Of a stretch of DNA of 64,000 nucleotides, positions 15,729-25,273 are shown piece after piece. Source of the stretch: Oribacterium sp. (GTDB lineage: Bacteria; Bacillota_A; Clostridia; Lachnospirales; Lachnospiraceae); contig SFND01000005.1 of NCBI GenBank assembly GCA_004554245.1, positions 88,879 to 152,878 on the forward strand, in the 5' to 3' direction. The position numbers and the translations under genes were made by a program. Numbering within the stretch: position 1 is the first letter of the stretch; the number at the start of each line of letters is the position of its first letter. The notes under the pieces are model-generated. The model saw only the letters and a list, made by a program, of their open reading frames with translations, had not been told where the DNA came from and searched no databases.

Positions 15729-17063
15729 ATGAAAATCAAACGAGATAAACGTGTAGAGCTGCTGGCCCCGGCCGGTTCGTTCCAGTCCGTGGTCGCGGCG
15801 GTCAATGCCGGCGCCGACGCGGTATACATGGGCGGCCGTCGCTTCGGTGCCCGCGCCTACGCAGATTCAGCACAGGCCGAGGGGGAAGATATGGTGATGG
15901 AGGCGATCCGTTACTGTCATCTCTTCTCGGTAAAACTATATATGACGGTAAATATACTCTTTAAGGACGACGAACTTAAGGAGCTTTTTTCGTACATAAA
16001 ACCCTACTACGAGGAGGGCGTCGACGGCCTCATCATGCAGGATCTCGGCGCCGTACGCGTGATCAGGTCAATGTTTCCGGACCTCGAGGTACATGCCAGC
16101 ACGCAGCAGACCATCACCAGCGTGGCCGGTGCCCGGATGGCGCAGCGCTTCGGCATGACCCGGGCGGTCGTGTCCCGTGAACTCAGTCTTCAGGAGATCC
16201 GGAAGATCCACGACGAGAGCGGCATGGAGCTCGAGGTCTTCTGCCATGGCGCGATGTGCTACAGCTACTCCGGTGCCTGCTTCATGTCCTCGCTCCTCGG
16301 CGGCCGTTCCGGCAACCGCGGACGCTGCGCCGGCACCTGCCGTCTCTGCTATGAGACTGCAGGGCAGAAGGGCTACTACCTCAGCATGAAGGATATGCAG
16401 ACGATCGAGCTGCTGCCGGAGCTGATCGAAGCCGGTGCCTACAGCTTTAAGATCGAGGGCCGTATGAAGTCCCCGCTGTACACCGCGGGGGTCGTCAGCG
16501 TCTACCGCAAGTACCTCGACCTCGCGCTCGACTGCATTGACCGAAAACAGGGGGCAGCGAAGCACGGCAGTATGTCGGGCTACCGCGTGGCCGAGGAGGA
16601 CCTCCGGACGCTGCGCGAGATCTTCGACCGCGGCGGCACCAGCAGCTATCTGAAGAAGCATAACGGCGCGGACATGATCGCGCTGTCGGAGAAGAAGTTC
16701 CGTGCGGTGGATCAGACGGTGACGGACCGCATCCAGGCCGCGTACATCGACCGCAACCGGACGATCACGGTGGACGCCGTGATGGACATGACGGTGGGCG
16801 CGCCGGCGGTGCTGACCCTCAGCGACGCAGCCGGTCGCATGGTGACCGCGGTGTCGGAGGACCTCGTGCTCCCAGCCGAGCAGCGGCCGGTGCAGGCGAC
16901 GGAGGTCGAGGCGCGGCTCCGGAAAACCGGTGGCACCGCATTTACATTAGGAAACGTACAGGTATCGGTTCATGGCGATGCGTTCTATCCGGTCGGAAAG
17001 CTGAATGAGCTTCGCCGAACCGCACTCGCGATGTATGAAGAGGAGAGGATGTTAGGAGATTAA
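15729..17063 (+). pseudogene. U32-family (RlhA-like) protein, N-terminal part split by IS607
   Basis: Residues 1-443 of a U32 protein. The family includes collagenase-like proteases and the RNA hydroxylases RlhA/TrhP. The catalytic domain is complete: LLAPAGSFQSVVAAVNAGAD at the N-terminus, then VFCHGAMCYSYSGACFMSS (the U32 signature) and CAGTCRLCYE, cysteines that bind a cluster in characterised members. The original frame ends at an IS607 junction after codon GGA 17055-17057. The element then adds one residue and a TAA. Joining 17057 to 19092 restores one frame of 812 codons with the C-terminal DUF3656-type domain, the arrangement of RlhA (YdcP). The isolated N-terminal part could still fold, but I treat the gene as disrupted. 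Confidence 0.85.
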
Positions 17064-17120
17064 ATTAACTGACAAACGTGATTAAATGTGTTTAAATATA
17101 CCCATAGAAGGGAATTGTTT

Positions 17121-17783
17121 ATGCATACATCTAATATCACGAATTATAAGCCCAAAGATTTTGCTGAGTTGTTAGGCGTGTCTGTAAAAACATTGCAACG
17201 TTGGGATAGGAAAGGAACTCTAAAAGCAAATAGAACTCCAACTGATAGGCGTTATTACACTTACGACCAGTATCTTCAATTTAAAGGCATAAATATCAAA
17301 AATGACCAACGACAAGTAGTTATTTATGCGAGAGTGTCTACAAGAAACCAAAAAGATGATTTACAAAACCAGGTCGCATTTTTAAGACAGTTTTGTAATG
17401 CCAAAGGAATTATTGTAGACGAATGTATTGAAGATTATGGGAGTGGTCTTAATTACAATCGTAAAAAATGGAATGAGTTATTAGATGAAGTAATGGAGCA
17501 AAAAATCAAAACCATAATTGTAACCAATAAAGATAGATTTATTAGGTTTGGCTACGACTGGTTTGAAAAATTCTGTATGAAATTCAACACAACCATTGTG
17601 GTGGTAAATAATGAAGAACTATCGCCGCAAGAAGAATTTGTACAGGATATTGTTTCGATTCTTCAGGCGTTTTCCTGTAGGTTATATGGACTTCGTAAGT
17701 ATAAGAAGCAAATAGAAGGAGATGAGGAAATTGCTAAAGAGCTTCAAGACGGAAATCAACCCAACAGAGGAACAGAAAGTTAA
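17121..17783 (+). CDS. tnpA: IS607 TnpA serine recombinase
   Basis: Transposase of IS607 elements, 220 residues. The N-terminal MerR-like helix-turn-helix (YKPKDFAELLGVSVKTLQRW) is followed by the serine recombinase domain beginning VVIYARVSTRNQKDDLQNQV, where the nucleophile serine is in ARVST. DRFIRFGYDWFE and the C-terminal SILQAFSCRLYGLRKY are also typical. I choose the ATG at 17121, behind AGAAGGGAATTGTTT; an in-frame ATG at 17088 lies within the element end. tnpB overlaps its 3' end by 62 nt in another frame. It looks intact, so the element may be active. Confidence 0.95.
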   Translation: MHTSNITNYKPKDFAELLGVSVKTLQRWDRKGTLKANRTPTDRRYYTYDQYLQFKGINIKNDQRQVVIYARVSTRNQKDDLQNQVAFLRQFCNAKGIIVDECIEDYGSGLNYNRKKWNELLDEVMEQKIKTIIVTNKDRFIRFGYDWFEKFCMKFNTTIVVVNNEELSPQEEFVQDIVSILQAFSCRLYGLRKYKKQIEGDEEIAKELQDGNQPNRGTES

Positions 17784-18885
17784 GATACGTAAAACAATAG
17801 GGACTTGTAGATATATTTACAACTTCTATCTCGCTCATAATAAAGAACTTCATGACAATGGAGAAAAGTTTATGAGTGGTAAAAGTTTTAGTGTCTGGCT
17901 GAACAATGAATATCTTCCCACAAATCCAGATAAGTTATGGATTAAGGAAGTAAGTTCAAAATCTGTAAAGCGTTCAATCGAAAATGGTTGTGTCGCATTT
18001 ACTAGGTTTTTCAAACATCAAAGTGCTTTTCCTACTTTTAAAAAGAAAGGAAAGTCTGATGTGAAGATGTATTTTGTAAAGAATAATCCAAAGGATTGTC
18101 GTTGCGAAAGACATAGAATTAATATTCCATCACTTGGTTGGGTCCGTATCAAAGAAAAAGGATACCTTCCTACGACCAAAGATGGGTATGTGATTAAAAG
18201 TGGTCATGTTTCTATAAGAACTGATAGATACTATGTTTCAGTTCTTATAGAAATCCCGAATAACAAGATAGTCGATAATTTCAACGAAGGAATTGGAATT
18301 GACCTTGGATTAAAGGATTTTGCCATTGTTTCTAATGGTAAAACTTATAAGAACATTAACAAATCTGCAAGATTAAAAAAACTTGAAAAACAACTGATTC
18401 GGGAACAGAGAAGTCTTTCCCGAAAGTATGAATATTTAAAGAAAGGAGAGTCCACTCAAAGAGCAAATATACAAAAGCAAAAGCTCAAAGTACAGAAATT
18501 TCATCATAGACTGGATAATATCCGTACTGATTACATCAATAAAACAATCGCTGAGATAGTGAAAACCAAACCATCTTACATAACGATTGAAGATTTGAAT
18601 GTATCAGGCATGATGAAGAACAGGCATCTTTCTAAAGCTGTTGCATCACAAAAGTTTTATGAATTTAGATCAAAACTTAAGGCTAAATGTGATGAAAATA
18701 GTATTGAATTAAGAATTGTAGATAGATTTTATCCCTCTTCTAAACTATGTCATTGTTGCGGTTCTATAAAGAAAGATTTAAAACTTTCAGATAGAATTTA
18801 CAAATGCGATTGTGGCTATGTTGAAGATAGAGATTTCAATGCTGCACTTAATCTGAGAGATGCTACGACTTACGAAGTTGCATAA
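17722..18885 (+). CDS. tnpB: TnpB RNA-guided nuclease of the IS607 element
   Basis: TnpB homologue (ancestor of Cas12), 387 residues. The N-terminal helix-turn-helix-like segment reads CRYIYNFYLAHNKELH. The RuvC nuclease residues are visible: Asp in GIGIDLGLKDFA (near 194), Glu in ITIEDLNVSGMM (near 288), and the last Asp in VEDRDFNAALNL (near 375). The zinc finger is CHCCG...YKCDCG (about 343-363). All three acidic residues are present, so nuclease activity is expected. In characterised elements TnpB cuts the empty donor site and so preserves the transposon; the intact U32 allele would be its target here. Start chosen at ATG 17722, behind GAAGGAG (17716-17722). Confidence 0.95.
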   Translation: MRKLLKSFKTEINPTEEQKVKIRKTIGTCRYIYNFYLAHNKELHDNGEKFMSGKSFSVWLNNEYLPTNPDKLWIKEVSSKSVKRSIENGCVAFTRFFKHQSAFPTFKKKGKSDVKMYFVKNNPKDCRCERHRINIPSLGWVRIKEKGYLPTTKDGYVIKSGHVSIRTDRYYVSVLIEIPNNKIVDNFNEGIGIDLGLKDFAIVSNGKTYKNINKSARLKKLEKQLIREQRSLSRKYEYLKKGESTQRANIQKQKLKVQKFHHRLDNIRTDYINKTIAEIVKTKPSYITIEDLNVSGMMKNRHLSKAVASQKFYEFRSKLKAKCDENSIELRIVDRFYPSSKLCHCCGSIKKDLKLSDRIYKCDCGYVEDRDFNAALNLRDATTYEVA

Positions 18886-19093
18886 ATAAACGCAAGCGTA
18901 AGTATGTACCGAAGGCTATTTCGGGAATTGACGACTGTGGAGTGTACAAGAACTTGTGAGTAGCATATCTGCCTACAGATTGCAAAAGCATATACGATGA
19001 AGCAGTAAGTAATGTTTGTGAGAACTTACAACATCTCGATGTGAGTATATTTAATCACATTTTGAGTGGCAGATTTTACGTGGCTCGCAGAGA
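18886..19093 (+). ncRNA. Probable omega RNA (reRNA) region at the TnpB 3' end
   Basis: The 208 nt between the tnpB stop and the right end hold no gene and several short inverted repeats (for example ACGCAAGCGT near 18891). In known TnpB systems the guide RNA ends here, with its guide taken from host DNA just beyond the right end. That would be sequence starting at 19,090-19,094 (GAATATACGCAGCAC). RNA boundaries are not defined by sequence alone. Confidence 0.55.
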
Positions 19094-20201
19094 ATATACG
19101 CAGCACAATCAGATAGATAAGCGGAAGCATGCTTCGGCGTCCGCGGGTCGAAGAGAAAAGCCGACCGAAACCGGACGAAGAAACGACCATGCGAGGACAG
19201 AGCGCAGTGCAGCTCCGAAGCGCGGTGGGGACAGTGCGCCTGGTGAGAACCGTCGCGCGGGTGAACGGGCGCAGATAAAGCACACGTCGGTGGCATGGAC
19301 GGCGGCCGGAGTCGCGGCGCGTGACTGGGCGCTGCCGGTGGCGGTGACGGTCGAGACGGAGGCGCAGCTCGCGGAGGTGCTGAAGCACAACGCAGTCGCG
19401 CTCGTGTACCTCGACGAAGCCTGCTTCACGGATTTCGCCGCACTGATCCGGCGGGTGCATGCCGCCGGAAAGCAGGCGGGGCTTCGCCTACGCCGCATCG
19501 AGCGCGACTTCGACGCGAACGGGCGAAAGGCGGAAAACAGCGCCGAGCTTCTGAGCGGACTCTGGAAAGCGGAGCGTCTCCCAGATGCTCTTCTGGTGCG
19601 GAACCTCGATGAGGCGATGCTGCTCGAGGATTTCTTCGGGGCGCATCCGGAGCTCGGGGCGCGCATCCGCCGGAACTTCGACTATACGGTATACGGGTAC
19701 AATCAGGAAGCAATCCAGGCGCTGGTGTCCCTCGGTGCCGACGGACTCACCTATCCGATCGAGCTCACGTACTACGAGTGCCGGAAGCTTCGGGCGACGC
19801 TTCGGAGCAGTGTCCGTGGTGACGGCACAGAGGACGCCGGCATTGGCCTCGGCGAGCTGCCGTTCGAGCTGATGATCTACGGGCATCTGCCGATGATGGT
19901 GAGTGCGAACTGTATACAGCGGACGAGTGCGCGCTGTGATCACGGCAACCGGATCCTGCAGCTGCGCGACCGTATGGGCAAGGACATGCCGGTGCGCTGC
20001 TACTGTACGTACTGCTACAATCAGATATTTAATGCCGAGCCGCTCGTGCTCTATGATCTGCCGGATGAGGTGCGCGCGCTGCAGCCGCAGTGTCTGCGCT
20101 ACGATTTCTCGGTGGAGCCGGCAGCGGTGGTGCGGCAGGTGCTCGAGGGCGCGGTGCCGCGCAGCATGACGCGCGGGCATTTCCGTCACGGGATCGAGTG
20201 A
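19092..20201 (+). pseudogene. U32-family (RlhA-like) protein, C-terminal part after the IS607 element
   Basis: Residues 444-812 of the interrupted gene, in the frame restored by removing the element. It begins EYTQHNQIDKRKHASASAGR, a low-complexity basic stretch probably linking the U32 and DUF3656-type domains. The rest (from about VTVETEAQLAEVLKHN) resembles the C-terminal domain of long U32 proteins: YGYNQEAIQALVSLGADGLT, YGHLPMMVSANC and a cysteine-rich CTYCYN motif that may complete a metal site. The frame stays open upstream into the element to an ATG at 19041, so a truncated protein might be made. No ribosome binding site supports that start. Confidence 0.8.
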
Positions 20202-20211
20202 AGGATGAATC

Positions 20212-21648
20212 ATGATTAATCTTTTTATCACGGCGTCGAAGTACATTCAGCTGCTGCTGATCGTGCTCTACACCTACTGCAATTTCCGATATCTGTCCAT
20301 CCCGGACCAGGAGGACGCGGACCCGCTCTGCGACTGGCAGCTCCGTATCATCCTGCTGGTTCATTTTCTGATGAACTGTATCATCTATCTGAAGACGGCG
20401 GACATGAGCGCGGTGTGGTTCTACCTCCTGCAGCTCGCGTTTTTCCTGCTGTACACCTTCGGGGCGCAGCGGCTCTACCGGAACATCAACCGGCTGCTGC
20501 TGAACAACACGGTGTTTTTCCTCACCTACGGACTCATCATGCTGGAACGCCTCGATGCGTCGAAGGCGATGAAGCAGTTCGTGATCATCGTCGGGGCGGC
20601 GGCACTCACGCTTGTCATCCCGTACCTCATCGATAAAATCTGGGACCTCGTGCGCTGGCGCTCTGCCTTTGCCGCCTTCGGCATCCTGCTGCAGGGCGTC
20701 GTGCTGATCATCGGCGCGACGAGCTACGGTGCGAAGATGTCGATTTCGATCGGCGGCTTCACCTTTCAGGCGTCGGAGATCGTGAAGATCACCTTCGTGC
20801 TGGCGATGGCCGGCATGCTGAGCCGCGCGACGGAATTCAGAGACATCGTCCTAAGCTCGCTGGTGGCGGCTGCGCATGTGCTGGTGCTTGTCGCCTGCAA
20901 GGACCTCGGCTCCGCGCTGATTTTCTGCCTCGCGTACCTCGTGATGCTCTTCATCGCGACGAACCGCAGCCTCTACCTCGTGCTCGGCACGGCGGCGATG
21001 GGCGGCGCGTCGGTGTTCAGCTACGCTGCCTTTTCACACGTGCGGAAGCGTGTGTTCGCGTGGATCAATCCGTGGGCGGACATCGACGACAGGGGCTACC
21101 AGATCACGCAGTCGCTCTTCGCGATCGGCACCGGCGGCTTCGCGGGCCTCGGTCTCTACCAGGGTATGCCGAACCGCATCCCGATCGTCGAAAAGGACTT
21201 CATCATCTCGGCGATTTCCGAGGAGATGGGCGCGATCACCGCGATCTGCATCATCCTCGTGTGCCTCGGCTGCTTCATGCAGATGATGGTCATCGCCACC
21301 TATATGGAGGACAGCTTCTACAAGCTCGTGGCGGTCGGCCTCGCGATCGAGTACATCGTGCAGTCCTTCCTCACGATCGGCGGCGCGATCAAGTTCATCC
21401 CGTCGACCGGTGTGACACTGCCGTTCATCAGCTACGGCGGCTCGTCGCTCGTCTCGGCCTTCATCGTCTTTGCGATCATCCAGGCGCTCTACATCATCCA
21501 GGGCAACGAGGATGAGGCGGACGAGCTCGAGGAGATGGAGACGTACGAGGAGACGCCAGACGACGAGGACGAGACGCTGGAGGAGGACAATGCTGAGAAC
21601 GACGCCTACGCGTCGGAGCAGGTTTCTGCGGAAGATTTAGACCTGTAG
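20212..21648 (+). CDS. SEDS-family peptidoglycan polymerase (FtsW/RodA/SpoVE)
   Basis: Multi-pass membrane glycosyltransferase that polymerises lipid II with a partner class B penicillin-binding protein. The 478-residue product has about ten to twelve hydrophobic segments. Family motifs are ACKDLGSALIFCLAYL (near 228), WINPWADIDDRGYQITQSL (near 284), EKDFIISAISEEMG (near 327) and STGVTLPFISYGGSSLVSAF (near 400). The last ~45 residues are strongly acidic (EDEADELEEMETYEE and following), an unusual cytoplasmic tail. It starts 10 bp after the U32 gene and is followed 12 bp later by its likely partner PBP. FtsW, RodA and SpoVE roles cannot be told apart here. Confidence 0.93.
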   Translation: MINLFITASKYIQLLLIVLYTYCNFRYLSIPDQEDADPLCDWQLRIILLVHFLMNCIIYLKTADMSAVWFYLLQLAFFLLYTFGAQRLYRNINRLLLNNTVFFLTYGLIMLERLDASKAMKQFVIIVGAAALTLVIPYLIDKIWDLVRWRSAFAAFGILLQGVVLIIGATSYGAKMSISIGGFTFQASEIVKITFVLAMAGMLSRATEFRDIVLSSLVAAAHVLVLVACKDLGSALIFCLAYLVMLFIATNRSLYLVLGTAAMGGASVFSYAAFSHVRKRVFAWINPWADIDDRGYQITQSLFAIGTGGFAGLGLYQGMPNRIPIVEKDFIISAISEEMGAITAICIILVCLGCFMQMMVIATYMEDSFYKLVAVGLAIEYIVQSFLTIGGAIKFIPSTGVTLPFISYGGSSLVSAFIVFAIIQALYIIQGNEDEADELEEMETYEETPDDEDETLEEDNAENDAYASEQVSAEDLDL

Positions 21649-21660
21649 GAGAGGACGACA

Positions 21661-23157
21661 ATGTCAGAAAAGAAATCCCGTTCCGGGAAGCAGAAATCAA
21701 ATCGAAATATCGTGGGCTTCATCTACTTCTTCGCGTTGCTGTTCTTCGCGATGATCGGCTACATGATCTACTTCATCGGCTGGCAGGCGGAGGACCTCAT
21801 GGGCAACGCGTACAACCCGCGCATGGAGGTCTTCAACGACCGCTTCGTGCGAGGCGCGATTCTGTCCGCGGACGGGCAGGTGCTCGCGCAGACGGCGGTG
21901 ACGGACACCCGTGTGAATCAGGATGGCTCCGTGAATCCGGAGGGCGCGTATACGGAGACGCGGCAGTACCCGTTCGGCGGCGTGTTCGCGCAGGCGGTCG
22001 GCTACTCGACGAAGGGAAAGACCGGCCTCGAGGCGCTCGCGAACTTCTACCTGATGCAGTCCAATGCGAACCCCGTGACGCAGGTGGTCAATGAGATCAT
22101 GGAGACGAAGAGCCTCGGGGACAATGTGGTGACGACCCTCGACGCCGGCCTGCAGAAGGTGGCGTATGACGCGCTCGGAGACCAGAAGGGCGCGGTGATC
22201 GCCGTGAATCCGACGACGGGCGAGGTCCTTGCGATGGCCTCGAAGCCGAGCTTCGACCCGAACACCATCGTCGAGTATTGGGACGACATCGTGAATAATC
22301 AGTCGGCGGCGGCACCGCTGCTGAACCGCTGTACGCAGGGGCTCTATGCACCGGGCTCGACCTTTAAGATCGTGATGGCGCTCGAGTATATGCGGGAGCA
22401 TCCGAACGACTGGCAGGATTTCCACTTCGACTGCGACGGCGAGTACCAGGATCCGGCGGACGAGCGCTACGTCGTGCACTGCTACGGCGGCGAGACCCAC
22501 GGAAGCGAGGATCTGTCGTCGGCCTTTGCGAACTCCTGTAACGCGGCCTTTTCGAAGATCGGTACGCTGACGGATCCGAAGAAGCTGCTGGAGACCGGCG
22601 ATGCGCTGCTCTTTAATCAGGATCTGCCGATCAGCATCACGTCGAGTAAGAGCCGGCTGAAGCTCGCCGCCGATGCCGACCCATGGACGCTGATGCAGAC
22701 CGCGATCGGCCAGGGCGACACGATGATGAGCCCGCTGCATGAGGTCATCCTCAGTGTGGCGATCGCGAACGGCGGCGTGCTCGTCGAGCCGACGCTGCTC
22801 CGGCAGGTGCAGTCCGCGGACGGCAAGGTCGTGAAGACCTTCGGCGAGGGGGCGAAGCGTACGCTGATGAGCGCGGAGGAGGCCTCGACACTCGGCGGCT
22901 TCATGCGCCGCGTCGTCACCGAGGGTACCGCGTCGGTGCTTCGGAAGGCGGACTACGAGGCGGCCGGCAAGACCGGCTCCGCCGAGGTCGTGAAGAACGG
23001 AGAGAAGAGTACCACCGCCTGGTTCACCGGCTTCGCGCCGTACGAGCACCCGGAAATCGCCATCTGCGTCGTCGTCGAGGACGGCGAAACCGGCGGCCGC
23101 ACCGCGGCCCCGATCGCCCGGAAGGTGCTGGACTACTGGCTCGAAGAGCGAGGATGA
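21661..23157 (+). CDS. Penicillin-binding protein (class B-type transpeptidase)
   Basis: Cell-wall transpeptidase, 498 residues, anchored by one N-terminal helix (about 18-40, IVGFIYFFALLFFAMIGYMI). The three penicilloyl-serine motifs are present in order: STFK (near 231), SCN in FANSCNAAF (near 291) and KTGS (near 440). The N-terminal non-catalytic domain is short, as in the SpoVD/PbpA group paired with SEDS proteins. It is co-transcribed with the upstream SEDS gene and behind TAGGAGAGGACGACA. It acts outside the membrane in elongation or division. Confidence 0.95.
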   Translation: MSEKKSRSGKQKSNRNIVGFIYFFALLFFAMIGYMIYFIGWQAEDLMGNAYNPRMEVFNDRFVRGAILSADGQVLAQTAVTDTRVNQDGSVNPEGAYTETRQYPFGGVFAQAVGYSTKGKTGLEALANFYLMQSNANPVTQVVNEIMETKSLGDNVVTTLDAGLQKVAYDALGDQKGAVIAVNPTTGEVLAMASKPSFDPNTIVEYWDDIVNNQSAAAPLLNRCTQGLYAPGSTFKIVMALEYMREHPNDWQDFHFDCDGEYQDPADERYVVHCYGGETHGSEDLSSAFANSCNAAFSKIGTLTDPKKLLETGDALLFNQDLPISITSSKSRLKLAADADPWTLMQTAIGQGDTMMSPLHEVILSVAIANGGVLVEPTLLRQVQSADGKVVKTFGEGAKRTLMSAEEASTLGGFMRRVVTEGTASVLRKADYEAAGKTGSAEVVKNGEKSTTAWFTGFAPYEHPEIAICVVVEDGETGGRTAAPIARKVLDYWLEERG

Positions 23158-23163
23158 GATGAT

Positions 23164-23190
23164 GAAAGCTGTGCCTGTGGCACAGCTTTC
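23164..23190 (+). terminator. Hairpin after the PBP gene
   Basis: GAAAGCTGTGCC-TGT-GGCACAGCTTTC is a perfect 12-bp stem 6 bp after the stop codon. No T-tract follows, so termination would be weak or factor-dependent. Confidence 0.55.
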
Positions 23191-23287
23191 GTGCATTTCG
23201 GTCCTTTTCTCCGTCCGCCCGAGGGCGTATAATGTGAAAATAAAACGGCGCAGCATCAGCGCGCCGAAACCATCCAGGGGAGTATTT

Positions 23288-25273
23288 ATGAAACGTTTAC
23301 TGACTTATATCCGGGACTACCGGGTCCGCGCCGTCCTGGCGCCGCTGTTCAAGTGCCTCGAGGCGTGCTTCGACCTCTTCGTGCCGCTCGTCATCTCGAG
23401 AATGATCGACCGCGGCATCCGAAGCGGAAACCTCGGCTATGTCTTTCGCATGGGCGGCCTGTTGCTCGCGCTCGCCGCGATCGGCCTCCTGTGCTCCTTT
23501 ACCGCTCAGTTCTTCGCCGCGAAGGTCGCGATCCATACCGGAAAGGGCCTGCGCAACGACCTCTTCCGGCACATAAATTCGCTTGGTTACCGTGAAATCG
23601 ATACGCTCGGTACCAGCACCCTGATCACGCGCATGACCTCCGACATCAATGCCGTCGAGAGCGGTGTCAACATGGCGCTTCGTCTTTTCATGCGCTCGCC
23701 GTTCATCGTCTTCGGTGCCATGGTCATGGCCTTCACGATCAGTGCCCGCGCCGGTCTCATTTTCACAGTGACCATCGTGATCCTCTTCATCGTCGTCTTC
23801 GGCATCATCCTGACAACCGCGCCGATGTACCGCGCGAACCAGGGCCAGCTCGACCGTATCATGAAGACGACCCGCGAGAATCTTCTCGGCGTCCGCGTGG
23901 TCCGTGCCTTCAACCGCCAGGCCTCGGAGATCGATGAGTTTCGTCGCGAGAACGAGCGCCTCACCCAAATGCAGGTCAGTGTCGGTCGTATCTCCGCGCT
24001 GCTGAATCCGGTGACCTACGTCATCATCAACCTCGCCGTCGTCTACCTCATCTATCGCGGCGGCGGCTTCGTCTATGAGGGCGCGATCACCCAGGGCGGC
24101 CTCGTCGCGCTCGTGAACTACATGTCGCAGATCCTCGTCGAGCTCATCAAGCTCGCGAATCTCATCATCCAGATCACCCGCGCCAGGGCCAGCATGAACC
24201 GCATCGACGGCATCTTCGCGCTGCAGCCGGCGGTCTCGGATGCCAATGTCTCCGCCCGTGACGCAGTCACTGCGTCGTCAGCTGCGACCGACGCTGCATC
24301 TGCCGCCAATGCTTCCGCCCACAGCACAGTCACTGCGTCGTCAGCTGCGACCGACGCTGCTTCTGCCCACGACGCAGTCACTGCACCGTCAGCTGCGACC
24401 AGCCTTTCTTCTTCGGCTTCCGCCGCAGCGACCGTGTCGCAGCGTAGTGATGACCAGCGAAGCTGCGTCCCGGCGGTCGAGTTTCGGCAGGCGGCATTTG
24501 CCTACACCGAGGGGGCCGAGGATGCGCTCCGCGACATCAGCTTCCGCGCGATGCCGGGCCAGACGATCGGCGTGATCGGCGGTACCGGCGCCGGCAAGAC
24601 GACGCTCATCAACTTGATCCCGCGCTTCTACGATGCGACAGCGGGCGAGGTGCTCGTCTCGGGACAGAATGTCCGGGACTATGCGCTCGAGACGCTGCGT
24701 GCGAAGATCGGTCTCGTGCCGCAGCGCTCCGTGCTGTTCCGCGGGACGCTCCGCTCGAACATGCAGTGGGGGAAGCCGGATGCGACGGATGATGAGATCT
24801 ACGCCGCGCTGAAGACCGCGCAGGCCTACGATTTCGTGGAGCAGAAGGGCGAGGGCCTCGAGCTCGAGGTCGAGCAGGAGGGCCGGAACTTCTCCGGTGG
24901 ACAGAAGCAGCGACTCGCGATCGCGCGTGCGCTCGTGCGTCGCCCGGAGATCCTGATCCTCGACGACTCTGCGTCCGCGCTCGATTTTGCGACGGATGCC
25001 GCACTTCGGAAGGCGATCAAGAGCGACACCGAGAACATGACCGTGTTCCTCATCTCGCAGCGTGTCTCGACCGTTCGAAATTCTGATCAGATCATAGTCC
25101 TCGACGACGGTCAGGTGGCCGGCATCGGCACCCACGCCGAGCTCTACCGGAGCTGCCCGGTCTACCACGAGATCTGCCTGTCACAGCTGAGTCAGGCCGA
25201 AGCCGAGCGCAGTGACGATGTGGAGAAAACGGCATTGGCCGAAGCACAGAACGAAGGAAAGGAGGTGCAGTGA
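23288..25273 (+). CDS. ABC exporter half-transporter, degenerate-site subunit (pair 1)
   Basis: Membrane-plus-ATPase half of a heterodimeric exporter of the LmrCD/BmrCD/TM287-288 type, 661 residues. Six membrane segments fall within about 1-300. A Ser/Ala/Thr-rich insert with internal repeats occupies about 317-392, between membrane and nucleotide domains. Walker A is GGTGAGKTT (near 431), the signature is FSGGQKQRLAIARAL, and Walker B ends ILILDDSAS with Asp in place of the catalytic Glu. The switch residue is Gln (ISQRVST) instead of His. These substitutions mark the non-hydrolysing site. The ATG at 23288 follows CCAGGGGAGTATTT. The stop codon overlaps the partner's ATG. Confidence 0.92.
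   Translation: MKRLLTYIRDYRVRAVLAPLFKCLEACFDLFVPLVISRMIDRGIRSGNLGYVFRMGGLLLALAAIGLLCSFTAQFFAAKVAIHTGKGLRNDLFRHINSLGYREIDTLGTSTLITRMTSDINAVESGVNMALRLFMRSPFIVFGAMVMAFTISARAGLIFTVTIVILFIVVFGIILTTAPMYRANQGQLDRIMKTTRENLLGVRVVRAFNRQASEIDEFRRENERLTQMQVSVGRISALLNPVTYVIINLAVVYLIYRGGGFVYEGAITQGGLVALVNYMSQILVELIKLANLIIQITRARASMNRIDGIFALQPAVSDANVSARDAVTASSAATDAASAANASAHSTVTASSAATDAASAHDAVTAPSAATSLSSSASAAATVSQRSDDQRSCVPAVEFRQAAFAYTEGAEDALRDISFRAMPGQTIGVIGGTGAGKTTLINLIPRFYDATAGEVLVSGQNVRDYALETLRAKIGLVPQRSVLFRGTLRSNMQWGKPDATDDEIYAALKTAQAYDFVEQKGEGLELEVEQEGRNFSGGQKQRLAIARALVRRPEILILDDSASALDFATDAALRKAIKSDTENMTVFLISQRVSTVRNSDQIIVLDDGQVAGIGTHAELYRSCPVYHEICLSQLSQAEAERSDDVEKTALAEAQNEGKEVQ
24252..24404. repeat. 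Tandem low-complexity repeats inside the ABC exporter gene
   Basis: GCAGTCACTGC(G/A)(T/C)CGTCAGCTGCGACC occurs three times (from about 24257, 24320 and 24374) at 54-63-bp spacing. One copy carries GCCAATGC. It encodes Ala/Ser/Thr-rich linker. Confidence 0.75.

Larger units (their letters stand above)
17060..19093 (+). mobile_element. IS607-family insertion sequence (2,034 bp)
   Basis: Carries a MerR-like/serine-recombinase TnpA and a TnpB, and is clearly AT-rich against GC-rich flanks. Both junctions read GAGA (17056-17059 and 19090-19093). Removing everything between restores the U32 reading frame exactly, so there is no target duplication beyond the shared core, as expected for IS607 serine-recombinase insertion. 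The exact ends can slide within GAGA. Subterminal inverted sequences are GTGATTAAATGTGTTTAAAT (17078 on) and the complement of TATATTTAATCACATTTTGA (19047 on). Confidence 0.92.
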
